Numbered from the stretch's first letter, positions 24,612 to 36,027 are shown. The stretch is 64,000 bases of DNA from Paracamarosporium sp. OC-R06-R3 (GCA_019828545.1 JACVRA010000244.1:5861-69860); one strand, 5' to 3'. The notes: generated by a model from the letters alone, not told the origin. Translations and numbers: made by a program.

Positions 24612-26026
24612 TCATCCTTCCCACTGAACCACGATGATTCCTAGGCTAGACATCGATGGTTTCTCAATGCTTAGGACTTGGAATCGACTGTCCGCTTCGG
24701 CGAACAGCGCTTTCCAGTCATTCACTTCTCTTTCCTTACCGTTCGATAAGGCTCTGACTGCAGTGTCAAAAACTCTATACATAGATGCGTTAGAATATCG
24801 AAAAGGTTCTTCAATCAGCAGCATACATTACCTTAACTTCTCATCTTGCCGAATCAATATTTCTCCGGGTTAAGGTACGATATATTCCTGCAGGACAATT
24901 TTAGCCTCCTCCTTCAACGCAGGTACCAAAGCACGCAAGATACGGATTGCATATGCATCAGACCAATCATGCAATATCCACCGCATCAAGTACACGTCTG
25001 CGCCTTTGATGGGCTGCTCTGTGAAAAAATCATGAGCCATGAACGTGATCCCGTCTGTCAGTTCTGCCAGTGCGTCCGATTGTGCTTTCTCAATTACTTC
25101 TGGCAGGTCCTGGACGATAACTTTGATCTGAGGGTACTTCTGGGCAATGGCGATACTATACTCGCCCTTCGAGCCACCGACATCGACGAGGGTGCCATTG
25201 CGCAGAGTGCCCCAAGGGTAGTTTTCTAGTAACCATTTAGGAGAATAATCCAGACCCATGCTGAAGAGGGACATCGCTCTGGCAAATCGCTCCGGACGGC
25301 CCGGAAACTTTGCCATGTGCGCGAATGCCGAGTCTTTGGTGCTGTTGGCGAGACTGTAACCCTTCAGGGCAAGACGATCAGCGCATAGCTTGTGGTGTAG
25401 CACTACAAACTCACCGTCTGATTTGGCTCTCCTGAGTGAGGCCATTTTTCCATCGCGTCTGCAATCCTCAAAGTCGCGGGTATGATCTCCGTTGCAGTCA
25501 CCTCGATCCATTGAACCATGAGAGAATTGGTGGCTAGCAGTTTTGACGCTGCAGTGTGAGTAACGACACCCCTTTCTTTCTCGCTAAATATGTACGCAGG
25601 CAGCGTTGAGCGCACGAGGCGTCGCACCTCAGGCTCCGTAAGTCCAGTGTTCGCTGCTAACTCATCGTAGGTTGCGTGATCGCGATCGTGTGGGAAGCTA
25701 GATGGGATGTTGAAGCGGCAGATTGTTTGGGTATTTGCGAACTCGGTCGGCTGTGGTACGTTTAGCTTCCATGTCTCCATAGACAGTATTCAAGTTACCA
25801 TTTGATTCATTAATGTGTGGAATGCGCCTCCGAGCAGCGTTGAGAGCTCTTTGCAGGCCAATAATGCGGCATCCTTGGGCGAAGCGAACGTTGGGTCTAC
25901 CTGGAGATTCAAGGGGACATCCTACTCAATCGAGAGATCTGGAACACCCTGAGTCTTGAGAAAGTCCTCGATGTCCGAGACTCTTTTCGAGATGGTCTCC
26001 ACCAGTTGTCGAGCGCGAGATGCCAT
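24612..26026 (-). pseudogene. O-methyltransferase (fungal SAM-dependent, plant-OMT-like), inactivated by two nonsense codons
   Basis: Four exons (26,026-25,799; 25,750-25,415; 25,361-24,832; 24,774-24,612) join in frame to 419 codons, the normal size of fungal small-molecule O-methyltransferases. Introns are 48, 53 and 57 nt, the last with a CTAAC branch site. The protein starts MASRARQLVE, has a winged-helix dimerisation region with YDELAANTGLTEPEVRRL, the SAM-binding motif VDVGGSKG, then VQDLPEV, and the catalytic-type segment WILHDWSD. Two stops break it: TAG at 25,924-25,922 (after DLSIE) and TAA at 24,872-24,870 (after EYIVP, before PGE). Both can be CAR-to-TAR changes, the CpA context favoured by RIP. 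No frameshift was needed. Such enzymes usually act in secondary metabolism. Confidence 0.82.
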
Positions 26027-26818
26027 AACTAGCTTCGGCAATTGCTAGCAGTCGAACAAACAGAAAGCGCGAAAGCTTTTGTTTATTTCGAGGTCGGATT
26101 GTAATTTACAGAAGCTGACTTGTGCAACATGACAGTGAAGCTGTACACGGAGGCGAAAATGTAGGGGCATAGCCGATACCCTGGAATACCGCTCAGCAGT
26201 TAAGTTCTGTGCCATCTTATTGCATTGGAAAGATGGATACACGTAATAATTGAAATGCCTGCAGTCATCGTTGGCGTTTCAGCAGTCCTGTGGCACAGTC
26301 TGGCGTTCCCCATAGCCCAACAGCGTGCATGCAATTTAACCCTTCCTCAATGGCGAGAGGATTCTAGACCTGCTCCAGTGTAGATGCATACTGGCCAGAT
26401 CACTGGGTTTCTGAACGCGAGTCGCCTGCGACTTTGCCTTCGACATCAATACCGCTGCAGCTCGAATAAGCATTTGCGGATCACTGATTCTCGGACACGT
26501 GCACCTATGCTGATATTCTCGAGCCATCTCCAAAAGCAATGACTGATTCAAATTCTGTCGCCCGAGTGGCATAGTTTCTGCTGTCTACTGACAAGCCAAA
26601 GTAACCGTCTAATAACTCAGCTACGCAGTTTGCATGCAGATCATGTCAAAGTTGGTAATAAATGTGCATGAATGTCTCAAGCTTAAAAGTAAAACATGTT
26701 GAACTGAAATCCCTATTTTACTAACGCTAAAATCCCATAGTTATCATACGGATGATTCAAGCCGACAGCGATACTCTGTCCTGGCTTATCCACTATCACA
26801 CGCCATTCTCAGACTTTC
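26027..26818. other. Gene-poor spacer between O-methyltransferase and kinase-like pseudogenes
   Basis: Apart from the doubtful regulator-like fragment, I see no supported gene. It contains the upstream region of the O-methyltransferase. Confidence 0.4.
26336..26572 (-). pseudogene. Possible C-terminal fragment of an AflR-like Zn2Cys6 regulator
   Basis: An isolated 78-codon frame contains a segment with CTCPRISDPQ followed by LIRAAAVL. This faintly resembles the C-terminal helix-CxC-DxQ region of AflR-type regulators that sit beside secondary-metabolite genes. No zinc cluster or upstream exon was found. The resemblance is weak and may be chance; the neighbouring O-methyltransferase is the only contextual support. 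Confidence 0.15.
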
Positions 26819-28027
26819 TCAATCTGCTCTGTGGTGGCCTTTCCCAGCGAAAGACATATTGACCTTTCTCATCGCCGTGCGCCTCCCCCGCGGACCCGTC
26901 ATCCAATTCGTCACCCCATCTGCACTCGTGCCAGCCTCGAAAGGTACATTATAGTCCAGCGGCGTGGGAAGGTCCGGCCATGTGAGCCGGTTGGGCGCAT
27001 TGAGATATCGTTGCATGTCTCCGCCAGACCTTCGCGTCTTTACCCATTCGTTCAAAAAGTCGCGGAATGTCGATACATCCGAGTCAAGTTCGCAGTTACA
27101 AGTCCATTCTGATATGTTCTGCACCGTGTCCATATTTCGATCCCAGTGAGGGATGCTCGTGAAGGAGTCGTCACCGGTGATGAGCTCATATAGCGTAAAG
27201 ACGACACCAGACACATCGTCTCGCCCGTCTAGCAGATTTCTTTTTCCGCATGCAACCCAGTCAAAGTCAAAGAGAAGAATCTTCTGTGTCTTGGGATCAA
27301 CGAGTAAATTTCAGGGCGCAATGTCTTGGTGCATGATTCCCAGATCGAGATTTAAGAAATCAACGAGTTGGGTGAGTTGTTGTAACCATTCGAAACGAAA
27401 AGGCAGCTTTGAATCCTCAAGGGTTCCGCCAGGGATATACTTGGTTGTAAATCCAATGACCCGAGACTCCACATCCTCAAGGACCACGCGATGGAGAGGT
27501 ATTATATTTTGATGTGGCGGCAGACAATTGAGAACATTGAGCTCATCCCAGGCCATCTGCAGTCGTCGAGGTTTTCCGATAGGATTGAATTTGAAGGCGA
27601 CGTTCTGCAGGAATCCAGATTCGTCGTGATACACCGACAGATCCACACCTGGCCCAAGCCGATCGAGCTCTTGTAGTTTGGAGTACTGGATTGTACGACA
27701 ATCGTGAAGTGATTCAGTGATCGAGAGAGGAGGATATGCAATGAATACAGTACCGTCGTCTATCGGATCTGCAGAGAGTTCAGAAATGAGTCCTTCGTCG
27801 TCGACAGTGACCGCGTAAACTTTAGGCGATAAGTAATCGGCGAATTGTGCCAATATCGGAACCTCGACGTCCTCATCAGGCGGAAAGAGCTTGGCGGTGC
27901 CTTTGACTTTGATCATGCGCAGCTGATCCCAATCCCAAACATCGCAATGAGTTACGGTTTTAGGGTTTTCGCTGGAGCCAAAATAACACTGCCCCTCTGA
28001 CATGAATCTTTCTTCGGGCTTGATCAT
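26819..28027 (-). pseudogene. Protein kinase-like gene with a nonsense codon in the catalytic loop
   Basis: A single frame of about 403 codons reads as a fungal protein kinase-like fold. The N-terminal lobe has VAFKF (VAxK-type lysine) near residue 147, the hinge region follows at VIGFTTKYIPGG, the catalytic loop is HQDIAP-stop-NLLVD and the metal-binding motif is FDFDW instead of DFG. The C-lobe continues with DGRDDVSGVVFTLYELITG. The only stop is TGA at 27,313-27,311, where kinases of this type have Arg (DIAPRN), so CGA-to-TGA is the simplest cause. Downstream codons remain open to 26,819. This family is common and expanded in Dothideomycetes; substrates are unknown. An annotation pipeline might call two genes here. 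Confidence 0.75.
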
Positions 28028-28454
28028 GATGAATTCAAGAAAGCATCAACGTACGGGGAGTGTCCGGGCTTTTGGAATGAGAACTGCGGGGGTAGTCTGC
28101 GCGCGTCGCCCGAGCCCTACAAAAGCGTAGAATGGTGCCTGTCACGGTTGTAGCATGCAGCAAGTCGTGGGGTGGGTGGAGAGGGTGAGGTGCGATTATG
28201 TACGCTTTTCGACTGCAAATCGTGATTGGTCGATATGGCGAAGCAGCGCCCCAAAGTGGGGTTAGCGTGCCGCTCTTTCTCGCAGGCCCAAAGCCACTCT
28301 CTACCAATTCATACTGATCAGTGTCGACATGCTCCTTGTGATGTGTCAGATTTGTTGAAAGCGTATCTGGGGTAGATTCAGCAACGTCTTGGTACTTATC
28401 TACCGCTACGTTCTGTATATCAACGTAGCGTGCCTCAAATTCACATTACATTTA
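28028..28454. other. Intergenic between kinase-like and nuclease-like pseudogenes
   Basis: This is about 430 bp forming the upstream region of the kinase-like gene. Nothing else recognised. Confidence 0.45.
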
Positions 28455-29975
28455 TCATCGACGCATCACAGCCACTGCATTCAAAACCCTATCTAAAGTC
28501 CGCTGAATCTTCGGATGGAACACATCAACCCCCCACCGCAAAATACTCGCCAGCACCGCTACGAACTCGCTAGCATGGCGATCGAGGGTAGTTCGCCAAG
28601 CTCCTAGACACACCATGTGATATCTCTGGATGTTGTCCTGGTCCACCATCCTATAGTGAATCCAGAGTTCATGCATTGCGCCCTCGGTCGTGACACTGAA
28701 GACGATGCGTGGCACGTCGACCCCAAGATCCTGTGCCGCTAACGACTCCAACAACCTAATCGCACACGTCCCTCCTCCGGCGGCCTGGTTTTGTGCACCG
28801 ATAAGGTTGCCATTCGTCGTTAAGCCCTAGGCCTCAAAAATAAGGAATGGGAAGCGCAAGTCGCCCTGCGTAGCATGTGGGTCGCTGAGAACAATTTTGT
28901 TGGCTTGCCAGTAATTAAGTAGGCTTGTGTGAGGGACACTGAAGGCGTCCCGGGAGACTCCAACGGTGATGTCCGGTTTTCGAGTCGTGAGCGTGCTCTC
29001 TAGGTCACTGGTGGTAGAGGATTCGCTTGGCTCGGTGGATGAAGGCGGGTTGGTAAGATTGAATGCATTGCCGTCGGGTCGCACACGTATGATGTCGGAA
29101 CTGATTGAACTCTTTGTCGATTCGAAGGATGTGTTGTTAGGAGGTTTCGTGGTGATGGGATTTAGCGGCAGAGGTGGCCAGATAGAGGGTAAAGAGAGGA
29201 TGAGGTCTGGAGGTGATGGTTTGAGCGAGTCATGCCAAAGCTTGTCGCTGCAGTTGGTGCGAAGAGCGCTACGCTAGGGCGGGTTTCTGGCGAGCTTTTC
29301 AACCACGTCGCCGTATAGATGTGTCCGGTATTCAGGCTCAGAGCCAGGTTTTCCCGCCAGCTCACGGCACTCATCCCGATACACGGCTGCGAGCCGGTCG
29401 AGCAGTTCATTTGTTCCGTGATCCCTCTCTTCTACACTCTCCACGTATGCGGCGATAATTGGATCGGGCTCGGCAGATGTGCGAACTGCAGGAGGAGGAT
29501 CTAGAATGTCGCGGAGATGGCCAGGGACAAGTGCTTCGATGTCGGGTGGGAGACAGTGGACAACGTCGACGACGATATTAGCGGGTTTCAGGACCGTGTT
29601 GCGATACTGCGGACTCTTCTTCGTCGGGCTGCGTGAGCACATACGCCTCTGCTACGTCTTCTTTTCCCGCAGGCTCGAGCTCTTGGACACGGCTGTCACT
29701 TCAGCAAAGTCGCTTAGGGAGGAATCGCAAAGACTGCTGCGACGGTGGCTCTTGGTTAAGCTGCATATCCAAGCGGAAATAGACTGCGCACGCTCTGCTC
29801 AGAGTTTGTGCGCTTGTGCGAGAGAGTTCTGTTGTCGCTCGAGAGGCGACAACTTGTGCGGGGTAGATGCAGGCTGGTGTCGCTTGTGGTCCTCGCCGAA
29901 AACGGGTGCAGAGCTGAGCGACGAAGCGCGGCGACGTTTGCGCATTGTGGGTGGCTCGTAGAGTGCACGTTTCAT
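28455..29975 (-). pseudogene. DUF7924-like (PD-(D/E)XK nuclease fold) protein broken by four in-frame stops
   Basis: A single minus-strand frame runs from MKRALYEPP (29,975) to AVMRR-stop (28,455), about 506 codons, with four stops and no shift: TGA after QAHKL, TAG after REKKT, TAG after ARNPP and TAG after FLIFEA. The C-terminal part has KPDITVGVS, then FPFLIFEA-stop-G and GNLIGAQNQAAGGG, the pattern of the fungal DUF7924 family, a PD-(D/E)XK nuclease-like fold. The last TAG falls where the catalytic-type Lys of E-x-K would be, though it could also come from CAG. The Ser/Arg-rich N-terminus is typical. Function in the family is not established; many copies are found in Dothideomycetes repeats-rich regions (from memory, not checked). 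Confidence 0.72.
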
Positions 29976-30803
29976 GGTCGTGGGTGTTATGAAGCGATGC
30001 AGGCGGTCGTGAGGTTTGCCCTGAGCTAGTTGCATCACTGGTGATGTCGGTGTTTCTGGTTGCTGGGGAAACCACAAGCGTTCGGGATTTGAATCCCTCG
30101 ATTCGTCAGCGCCACACCAGCACAAGAACTGTGCAGTTATCTTGTACATCTGAACGCAGCTAATGAGGTTCTCTAACGCAGATTAGGCTCTTTTCCTTCG
30201 CGTGTTGCAATCGCTGCCGCACGTCTCGCGGCACAGCATGCGCCATTGCGTATGCTTCACCCTTTCACAGAATCCCTACTTGAACTGAGACCAAAAAGCG
30301 CGTCTGAGTTTATTCGTAGGACACTATTTCTGCGATCAGGTTTCTTGGATTGAATTTTGTCGGTGCAGAGGGCAACCTAGCCACAGGTGTGTGAAGTTGC
30401 ATGCTGAGTCTCCCGAGGGCATGTCCAAAGCGTGGCGAACCCTTATTAATTGAGGGCTTACTGCGGGCCAAGTAATGTATTTGATTGTACCAAAAGCTCG
30501 ATAAGACCTCATACCTGAGCTGAAACATTCTATATCCGGAGAGCATCCTGATGACGGTATGCACGCAGCTGCTGAAGCTATACAAAGACTTCAGAACGCG
30601 CCAGGGAACCGCGAGTCCAACTTGGTCGAATAACGCATATTACTCTAATTGGCATCTTTTGCTCGCTTCGCTCCTGCGCCAATAACCGAAGCACGCGGTT
30701 AAACCTTGTCATTGTTTAGCAGTTGGTTTGACTCCTGCTGCACTGCCTGTTGCCTTCCGCTCAAGACTCAAAACTCTGTCAGACCGACAGGCTCGCATGC
30801 TTC
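29976..30803. other. Intergenic, no supported gene
   Basis: Upstream region of the nuclease-like pseudogene and downstream region of the transporter. A frame at 30,310-30,585 shows no homology. A hairpin near 30,088-30,101 resembles a tRNA T-arm but is not one. Confidence 0.45.
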
Positions 30804-32867
30804 TCAAACCTCAATCTGGTTTTTCCTCCACATAAGCAATGATGTGGGTATCTGCATGGCAGCAAATGCACATAATACATACATCTGAAGATCATAGCCT
30901 CGAGCCAAAATCGTTATGATGCGCTGTTGATCTAAATTGCTGAGCATCGACAGTGACTGTACAGACTGTATGGAGTCGATAGGAGCATGGATCGCCTGGA
31001 GGATCTCCGAAATCCTAGGTTTTGTATAGCCGTTGAAGACCGATGTTGCAATCGAGAGCACGATGGCACCCCCCATCACTCTTAGCTGCGAGACGGCGCC
31101 CATACCAACCGCTGTTTTGTAAGCATAGAGTCGGATTCAGGAAATGATAGCGTACCTTTGTCTCGATCCTCTACAACGAATGGAACAATGAGTAGAAGTG
31201 TTGAGATATTGATGCCACAGCCGAATCCAGCAATGATTTGAAACCCGTACTCCCGCGGTTCGATATGAGATGATTCTGACAGAGATGCTAGTAGCGCAAA
31301 TCCTATTGTTTGTAAGACCCCGGCAAACATGACGATGTACATGACCGGTATCTTGAATTTGCCCCCTACGATGGACGCGATCGCGGTTCCGAGAGGAGCG
31401 GCAAAAGTGAATGGCATGGTTTGTATTCCGGCCCTCACGCCCGACGAACCATGAATGAACTGGAACTTTTGCGGAAGCAGGAACACGGCCACGAACCAAG
31501 GACCTCCCAAAAATAAACCATTCCTGGATACAATGAGCAGACGGAGCAATGCATTGTGTCAAAGAACTTACAAAAGTAAACTCAACATTGCACGATTTTT
31601 AAAGAAGCGCCATGGAAGAACGGGCTCAATACTTGAATTGAAACGGGTAACAAATCGCTCCCAGAATAACAGTGCGATCCACAGCAATCCCGACACGGAT
31701 AGCAAGCTTATCACATAGGCAGATCTCCAGGGAAAGCGAGAGTCTGCCTCCTCAAACGCTGCTGTTATGGACAAAGTAGCGAACAGAAGTAGGACTGCAC
31801 CCAGTATGTCAATTTTAGCCCTTGATTCTTTTCCAAACTTCTCCTTCCATGTACTACGCGCGCGGTCGCCTTGTCCATGGTCAGGGAAGTTATTCGGTAT
31901 AGCGAAGACTGCAAGAGCAAGTGCTGGAACACCAGCAGGCACACTAACACTCGCACGTTAGATTTAGCATCATTAAGCTATGGTACAATAACTTACTTGA
32001 GCAAGAAGACCCAACGCCATGTCGCGTTTGAGCTTATCGCCCCCCCGACGATAGGACCACACAGCAGAGAGATGGCGTATACCATGCTTATATTGGCCAC
32101 ATATTTGGCGTACTTCTCAGGAGGACCAAGCTCCGTTATTATGGCAGTACCAAGAGCAAAGCAACCCGCTCCTCCTACGCCTTGAAAGGCCCTTAGTACT
32201 GTTCTGTGCGACAATTAGCTGTTCCGTCAGGTCAGCCAGGCTGATGCAGATATCTTACAACTGGGTTAAAGACTGAGAGGCACCACACCCTGCCGAAAAC
32301 AGAACGAAAATAGCTATAGACATGCTCAACATCAGTTTTCGACCAAAGATATCGCTGAGTTTCGCGATAATGACTAAAACACCTGCAAAGGTCAATAGTA
32401 GCCATATCATGATTGAACAATCACTTACCAACATATCCAAGAAGATAACTAGAGGTAACCCATCCGACCCTCTCGAAACCGCCAAAGTCGTTCGTGATTG
32501 CCACCAAGGAAGTCGTCACAATCGGGATTTCCAGGTTGGTTAGGAAAAGAGACATGGCAATGCTGCATTCTAGTCAAACATTCTGGGTTAATTAAAAATT
32601 GCATGATGACTCTTACCATACAACAATCAGCCAGAATCGCACTCCGGTAACATATGTGATTTGATTCCCATCGTGACTGTTTGAAGAGCTCCTCAACCTG
32701 TCTAGGGGTTGCCTTGTTCTGGAGGAAACACTGTACAGAGCTATTGGTTCTTCGATAGTAGCCGACAGAATTTCTCCGTCTTGTGTACCTCTGTTAGCAT
32801 TGGACTTCTTTTCAGCACTTGGCATATTGAAAGAGTCGTGACTTGTTTCCGCAGAATCAATGCGCAC
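30804..32867 (-). CDS. MFS multidrug transporter, DHA2 (14-TM) type
   Basis: Seven exons (32,867-32,617; 32,562-32,429; 32,382-32,259; 32,203-31,997; 31,943-31,572; 31,523-31,156; 31,111-30,804) join without a stop to 588 codons. All six introns are 44-55 nt with GTAAG- or GTACG-type donors. The product is a plasma-membrane proton antiporter of the DHA2 group, which expels drugs or secondary metabolites. Visible signatures are the first helix region LFLTNLEIP, the loop LSDIFGRK (motif A), LTQLTVLRAFQGVGGAG (motif B) and GPIVGGAIS (motif C). The N-terminal 70 residues are a hydrophilic cytosolic tail. It is the only intact gene between four nonsense-bearing neighbours. Confidence 0.9.
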
Positions 32868-34277
32868 GCACGCTCTATATCAGGAATTGGAAATATCTTA
32901 GCATTCTCAGTAACAACTTTTGTGGAATTAATGACGGTCATTTAAGCTGAGGATTTTTTGGCACTCCTTGCTGACTCAGATGCTTTTTCGCCCTGCGGCA
33001 TGGTCTGACGGAGGCCTCAAAGCGCCAACCATCTCCCCGTATGCACGCTAGCAACTGAGGTTTAGTACTTGTTAACTTATACGTGCGGAAGGGCATAGGC
33101 TTGGCCGTTCTGACTCTAGTGGGTGCAATGTAGGAGATGAAGCAACGCTAAACCATCTGATTTGACCATAGTATGCTCTCGCAGGATTAATTTGCATTTT
33201 CGAGTAGCTCAAAAATATCCCGATATGATGACCGCCTGAATTATTTTTCTACAGCTGCCGTACAAAAATGCAACAATAGCACATGTCGGGCGTAAGTGGG
33301 TCTGGGCTGGAAGCTCGACGTTAGGGTTATCCCGTTGCTGACGGGGCGTTGTCAAGCTTGGATTGGCAGAGATAATTGATGAAATTTAGTGCATCTGTCA
33401 TACGACCCTTCCTCGTACCGCTTCTTTCCATATGGCCTATACCTTAAGAAGTTTTTGAACATAGGCCTTGCCGAAAGCAGCGAAGCGTACGGCTATTTAA
33501 GACTTCCATGAAACTTGCCTTACTGATATCTCGTTAAACTTGGACGTTGTCCTGGGTGTCATCAGTCGAATGCTTCTTGTGGATACCTTGGGTTTCCGTG
33601 GACAAGCAGAAGATTAGAGCTACGGCCTCGTGCGCGATGGGTAGCTCACATGTTTCTAAAGAACCGAGGTCGACCTTCATCCTTGTGATGCTTGCAGCTT
33701 TGTAGGCATCTAATTCATCTTTCTTCAATGTCATGAAGAATCTAGCTGTGCATTCCATTGCTGTCCACACGCTGTTCAAATGCACTATCGGAGTTCCTCT
33801 TGCTGTGTTTGGTTTCATACCCAAGCCTTTAAACTATTCACCATGATGGCATACAATCACTCTTAGTAGTCGACACGTAACATTTAGAAGATTTTACACG
33901 ATGACCTATTAGGGTTTATTGCTGAATGTATTGCCATCAGCGATGTTCGTGCCACATTAGCACCTACTGTGCAACCTGAACAGTCGGTTAAGACGTTCTG
34001 CGTCCCAGTATCTCGGTTGCCCGCGAAAACCCATATACTAGCATGTGATGAGGCAGATGATCTGTTTTCTAATTTGCGCCGTGGCGTAGTCCTGGTAGGA
34101 TGTGAGGCTTCCGAGAAAGGGGGGCACGACCTCAGCTGTTCATTGTGCCGCAGTGTTGTCACCCCAACGCTGTGCCGCAAGCTACATTTGAATCGACAAG
34201 CCGACCCACCTCCCGTCTAATTTTACTTTTTCAACATCTTGATCATTTGCTCGTATTTCATACCCTATACATGCATT
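32868..34277. other. Divergent intergenic region between MFS transporter and P450
   Basis: About 1.4 kb shared upstream region. Only short frames without homology occur (33,534-33,824; 33,884-34,220). Divergent genes of one pathway are often co-regulated from such a spacer, but no operator could be identified. Confidence 0.4.
33534..33824 (-). CDS. Doubtful small open frame, no family recognised
   Basis: A 96-codon frame begins MGMKPNTARG and contains a mixed hydrophobic/charged middle (DELDAYKAASITRMKVDLG). I see no domain, signal peptide or clear splice partner. It could be a fragment of a larger lost gene in the divergent space between the transporter and the P450. Low support. Confidence 0.15.
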   Translation of the reverse strand: MGMKPNTARGTPIVHLNSVWTAMECTARFFMTLKKDELDAYKAASITRMKVDLGSLETCELPIAHEAVALIFCLSTETQGIHKKHSTDDTQDNVQV

Positions 34278-36027
34278 ATGGCCGTTACAGATATGCTCTT
34301 ACAGGTGTTGGGACTTGCCCTAGCCGCCTTCGTCACAAGGGTTTGCGACACACATCCTCCATTTTATAAGACAGGAAGCTTATTCAATTAGTGCATCCTT
34401 GTATACTCCTATCGCTTGATGCTTCATCCTTTGCATTCGTATCCTGGTCCTTTCATTGCAAAGCTTACAGATTGGTACGGCGCGTACCACGCTATTCAGC
34501 GACAGCTTCATGTCGTGGGATATCACGATCACCAGAGGTGGGGTAGGTCCATTACTGGAATCAATTGTTTATTGGTTGGCATTGACCGACACATCACACT
34601 CCAGGCCCCGTAGTGAGACAAGGACCAAACAAGCTGGTTTTTAACAATGTGCAAGCGGTTCATGGTAAGATACCATGTTTTGTGCGCAGACCTTGCTCCC
34701 AACTAAGCAATAAGACATCTACCATCATGAGCGTTTAGCAAAGTCGCGCGCATGCCTTGTCACTCAACCGTCTTCAAGTGTTTACAACCTATTCAACGTT
34801 TCAGACAAGAGTCTCCATCGAACACGGCGGCGTGTCGTCGCGCAAGGCTTGAATGACCGGGCAGTCCGCCGCTTCCAGCCGGTTTTGAAGGAACAAGCAG
34901 CAATCTTCTTGGAACAGATCAGTGGATCTTCTCGAGCAAACCGTCCCGTAGACATGAGCGAACAGTGTAAGCTTCTTACTCTAGACGTCAGTGGAGAACT
35001 AGGATTTGGACGCAGCTTTGATCTACAAACGAGTACAAAATGTCATTGGCTAGCACAAGCAATCTCAACCGCGAACTGGCGAATCAATGTATACGTTCAG
35101 TTTCCAGCACTCAAGTAAAGCGGTTGGGAAAAGTTACTTATGCCTGTACTATTACCTGGAATTCGCAGATTCCATCAGATGCTCAGTGGTATGATTAGTG
35201 CCCGCATGGCCAAAGAAAAGAACTCAAAGCCGGACTTATTCGCCAACATATCGGACTACAAGGATCCAGAGACTGGAGCCGGGTTGAGACACATGGAGCT
35301 ATTTTCGGAATCCACATTTTTGCTTCCAGCCGGTATGCCGTCCGCAATCAACGTCCACGGTCGAAAGTACTAATCAAGTATAGGTGGCGACACAGTCGGA
35401 TCCTTACTGGCGGGAGTCTTCTTTTACCTATCTCGATACCCTAAAGTATACGAGCGCCTCGTCGCCGAAATCCGCAACGCTTTCGCGCATGTAGATGAGA
35501 TAAGTGCTGGTCCAAAGCTATCAAGATGTACATACCTACGTGCTTGCCTGGAAGAAACGCTTCGCATCAGCCCTCCGGCAAACTTTACTCTCTGGCGCGA
35601 TGCACCCGAAGACGCGGACACTAATCCACTCATCGTTGACAGCCACAGGATTCCAGCAGGTACAAGGTTTGGTGTTAATATCTACGCAATTCACCACAAT
35701 AAAGATTACTTTGCTTCACCTTTTACGTTCAGGCCGGAACGGTGGCTACCGGAGGAAAGTGGACTAGGCGCTGAACAAAATAAACTTATGCATAGCGCCT
35801 TCATACCGTTCTCCAAAGGCTCACGTAACTGTGCCGGTACAGCACTGGCGTATGCCAAGGCGAGCCTCGTTGTAGCTACAACACTCTGGGCTTTTGATTT
35901 CGAGAAGTCTGGGGAGGATAAGAGTAGCGCAGAGAGTCAGAGGCCACTCGTATTTCGCATGGAAGATCAAGCGGGCTCCCGACATACTGGGCCGGTACTA
36001 AACTTCCGACCAAGACAGGAAATGTAG
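34278..36027 (+). pseudogene. Cytochrome P450 monooxygenase with one nonsense codon
   Basis: Five exons (34,278-34,340; 34,392-34,542; 34,605-34,664; 34,715-35,332; 35,384-36,027) give 512 codons. Features in order: an N-terminal membrane anchor (LLQVLGLALAAFV), the proline hinge HSYPGPF, the C-helix region with HRTRRRV, an I-helix ending with AGGDT split by the last intron, the K-helix EETLR, the PERW motif FRPERWLP, and the heme loop FSKGSRNCAG with its Cys. A TAA at 35,116-35,118 (after QFPALK) breaks it; CAA-to-TAA in CpA context is the simplest origin. All introns keep consensus borders and no frameshift occurs. The enzyme would have been endoplasmic-reticulum anchored and probably acted in secondary metabolism. 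Intron 1 has a weak GTTTGC donor. Confidence 0.82.

Noticed and set aside
24612..24824. Separate small gene starting at an ATG inside the O-methyltransferase 3' region
   Set aside because: Reading it as exon 4 of the O-methyltransferase through a canonical 57 nt intron with a CTAAC branch site restores the conserved C-terminus; the ATG is inside that intron.
30084..30110. Hairpin resembling a tRNA T-arm (GGGATTTGAATCCC)
   Set aside because: The stem-loop pairing does not fit a tRNA T-arm, and no acceptor, D or anticodon arms can be drawn around it.
35140..35373. Separate small gene after the TAA in the P450
   Set aside because: Same frame as the upstream exon and clearly continues the P450 sequence, so it is part of one interrupted gene.
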